Positions 6,138 through 6,985 of a stretch of 6,985 nucleotides of DNA are shown in pieces; position 1 is the stretch's first letter; each line of letters opens with the position of its first letter. The DNA is taken from the NCBI GenBank assembly GCA_025055465.1, contig JANWXA010000017.1, positions 9,258 to 16,242 on the forward strand. The letters are read 5' to 3'. The translations under genes were made by a program, and so were the position numbers. The notes under the pieces were generated by a model. It ran no database searches, was not told where the DNA came from, and saw nothing but the letters and a program-made list of their open reading frames with translations. The DNA comes from Candidatus Kapaibacterium sp. Its GTDB lineage: Bacteria > Bacteroidota > Ignavibacteria > Kapaibacteriales > HRBIN21.

Positions 6138-6985
6138 ATGGCGGGGGCTCGAACACGGCGGACTAAAGGAGCAGCAAAGCCTGCAGCATTAGAAGATGCT
6201 CGGCGACCAGTGTCCTGGTCAATAGACTTACATGGGGTGTTTGAGCCCACGGGTTTTGACCGAGAGACCATACTCCGGTGGTACAAGCTTGTGCATTTGG
6301 GAAGGCGTTTGGACGAGCGTGCTCAGTACTACCTCCGCACCGGTAAAGGCTGGTCGTATCATGCTCCCTTTGGAGGACACGATGGTATTCAATTAGCCAT
6401 CGGGGTTACCTTCCGTCCGGGGAAGGACTTTCTTTTCCCGTATTACCGCGACCTGCTGACGTGTTTGGCGGCAGGAATGACCCCGGAGGAAATTATCCTC
6501 AATGGGCTGAGCAAAGACACCGACGTTGCCAGCGGTGGTCGGCACATGAGCAACCACTTTGCTAAACCCTCTATCCGGATCCAAAATGTATCTTCCACAA
6601 CGGGGAACCATGCTCAGCATGCTGTTGGTGTTGCGCGGGCGATCAAAAAGTATGGAGGCGATGAAATTGCCATATACTCAGGAGGGGATTCTGCCTGTTC
6701 AGAGGGGTTCTTTTACGAAGCGCTCAACGGGGCTTCGCGGGAACGGCTGCCGGTCATCTTTGTAATCCAAAATAACCGCTATGGTATCTCGGTTCCAGTG
6801 GAGGAGCAGACGGCTAATCCCGATGTTTCAGACAACTTTGTGGGCTTCCGACACCTGAAGATCATTAAGTGTGATGGTCGCAATCCTTTTGATTCCTATC
6901 GGGCAATGCAGGAAGCACGCGAGTATGTGCTGTCCGGAGCTGGCCCTGCTATGGTGCACGCCGACTGCGACCGGATAGGATCGCA
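6138..6985 (+). CDS. Thiamine-diphosphate-dependent 2-oxoacid dehydrogenase E1 component (alpha part), 3'-truncated by the window
   Basis: The E1 component decarboxylates a 2-oxoacid and passes the acyl group to the lipoyl E2 subunit of a pyruvate or branched-chain 2-oxoacid dehydrogenase complex. The frame is open from the ATG at 6138 to the window end, giving 282 codons. A basic, alanine-rich leader (1-25) precedes the alpha-subunit fold. Visible features are WYKLVHLGRRLDER (48-61), GGHDGIQLAIG (79-89), the cofactor-contacting PYYRD (101-105), and SGGRHMSNHF (132-141), aligning with the family's GRQMPxHF. Next come GNHAQHAVGVA (156-166), the thiamine-diphosphate/Mg site GDSACSEG (183-190) with NN at 212-213, and YGISVP (215-220). 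The motif normally reads GDG, so GDS is a variant. An in-frame ATG at 6117 would overlap ilvE by 17 bases and is preceded by GAGAG at about 8 bases; I prefer 6138 but cannot decide. Adjacent ilvE suggests a branched-chain substrate. In Bacteroidota and Chlorobiota such proteins are often alpha-beta fusions, but the beta part would lie outside. Confidence 0.88.
   Translation, partial: MAGARTRRTKGAAKPAALEDARRPVSWSIDLHGVFEPTGFDRETILRWYKLVHLGRRLDERAQYYLRTGKGWSYHAPFGGHDGIQLAIGVTFRPGKDFLFPYYRDLLTCLAAGMTPEEIILNGLSKDTDVASGGRHMSNHFAKPSIRIQNVSSTTGNHAQHAVGVARAIKKYGGDEIAIYSGGDSACSEGFFYEALNGASRERLPVIFVIQNNRYGISVPVEEQTANPDVSDNFVGFRHLKIIKCDGRNPFDSYRAMQEAREYVLSGAGPAMVHADCDRIGS

Noticed and set aside
6559..6765. 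68-codon plus-strand frame inside the E1 gene
   Set aside because: It is an out-of-frame shadow of the E1 reading frame, which is conserved at the protein level throughout.

Overview
The window is ordinary chromosomal DNA, densely coded, with about 54% GC by eye. It carries no mobile element, CRISPR array, rRNA or tRNA that I can see. The best guess for the host is a member of the Bacteroidota/Chlorobiota (FCB) group. Three things point that way: the MnmG sequence style, a sugar-nucleotide reductase of the 'NYYGKTK' type, and a possible TTG-N17-TAnnTTTG promoter ahead of gatB, which is the Bacteroidota sigma-factor consensus. This assignment is an inference, and no genus can be named.

Layout from left to right: (1) the 3' two-thirds of mnmG (tRNA wobble-uridine modification), cut by the window start; (2) a 146-base gap holding a perfect 16-bp parS centromere palindrome; (3) an RmlD-like NAD(P)-dependent sugar-nucleotide reductase whose catalytic residues are intact but whose Rossmann glycine loop is degenerate; (4) on the minus strand, a two-gene unit made of a metallophosphoesterase followed by a ThpR/LigT-type 2H RNA phosphodiesterase. 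The second gene starts inside the stop codon of the first and runs 40 bases into the convergent reductase gene; (5) a 146-base divergent intergenic region; (6) a plus-strand unit of gatB (tRNA-dependent amidotransferase subunit B), ilvE (branched-chain aminotransferase) and the 5' part of a thiamine-diphosphate-dependent 2-oxoacid dehydrogenase E1 gene that runs off the right edge.

Functionally, mnmG and gatB serve translation fidelity. The ilvE-E1 pair makes biochemical sense, because the 2-oxoacids made by the aminotransferase are substrates of a branched-chain 2-oxoacid dehydrogenase, giving branched acyl-CoA primers. The phosphoesterase pair suggests RNA-end or nucleotide phosphate processing, but the substrates cannot be read from sequence. 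The parS site suggests the locus lies in the origin-proximal segregation domain.

I found no clear undescribed system. The items most worth a second look are the parS site, the reductase with a broken glycine motif, the GDS variant of the GDG thiamine-diphosphate motif in E1, and the translationally coupled phosphoesterase pair.
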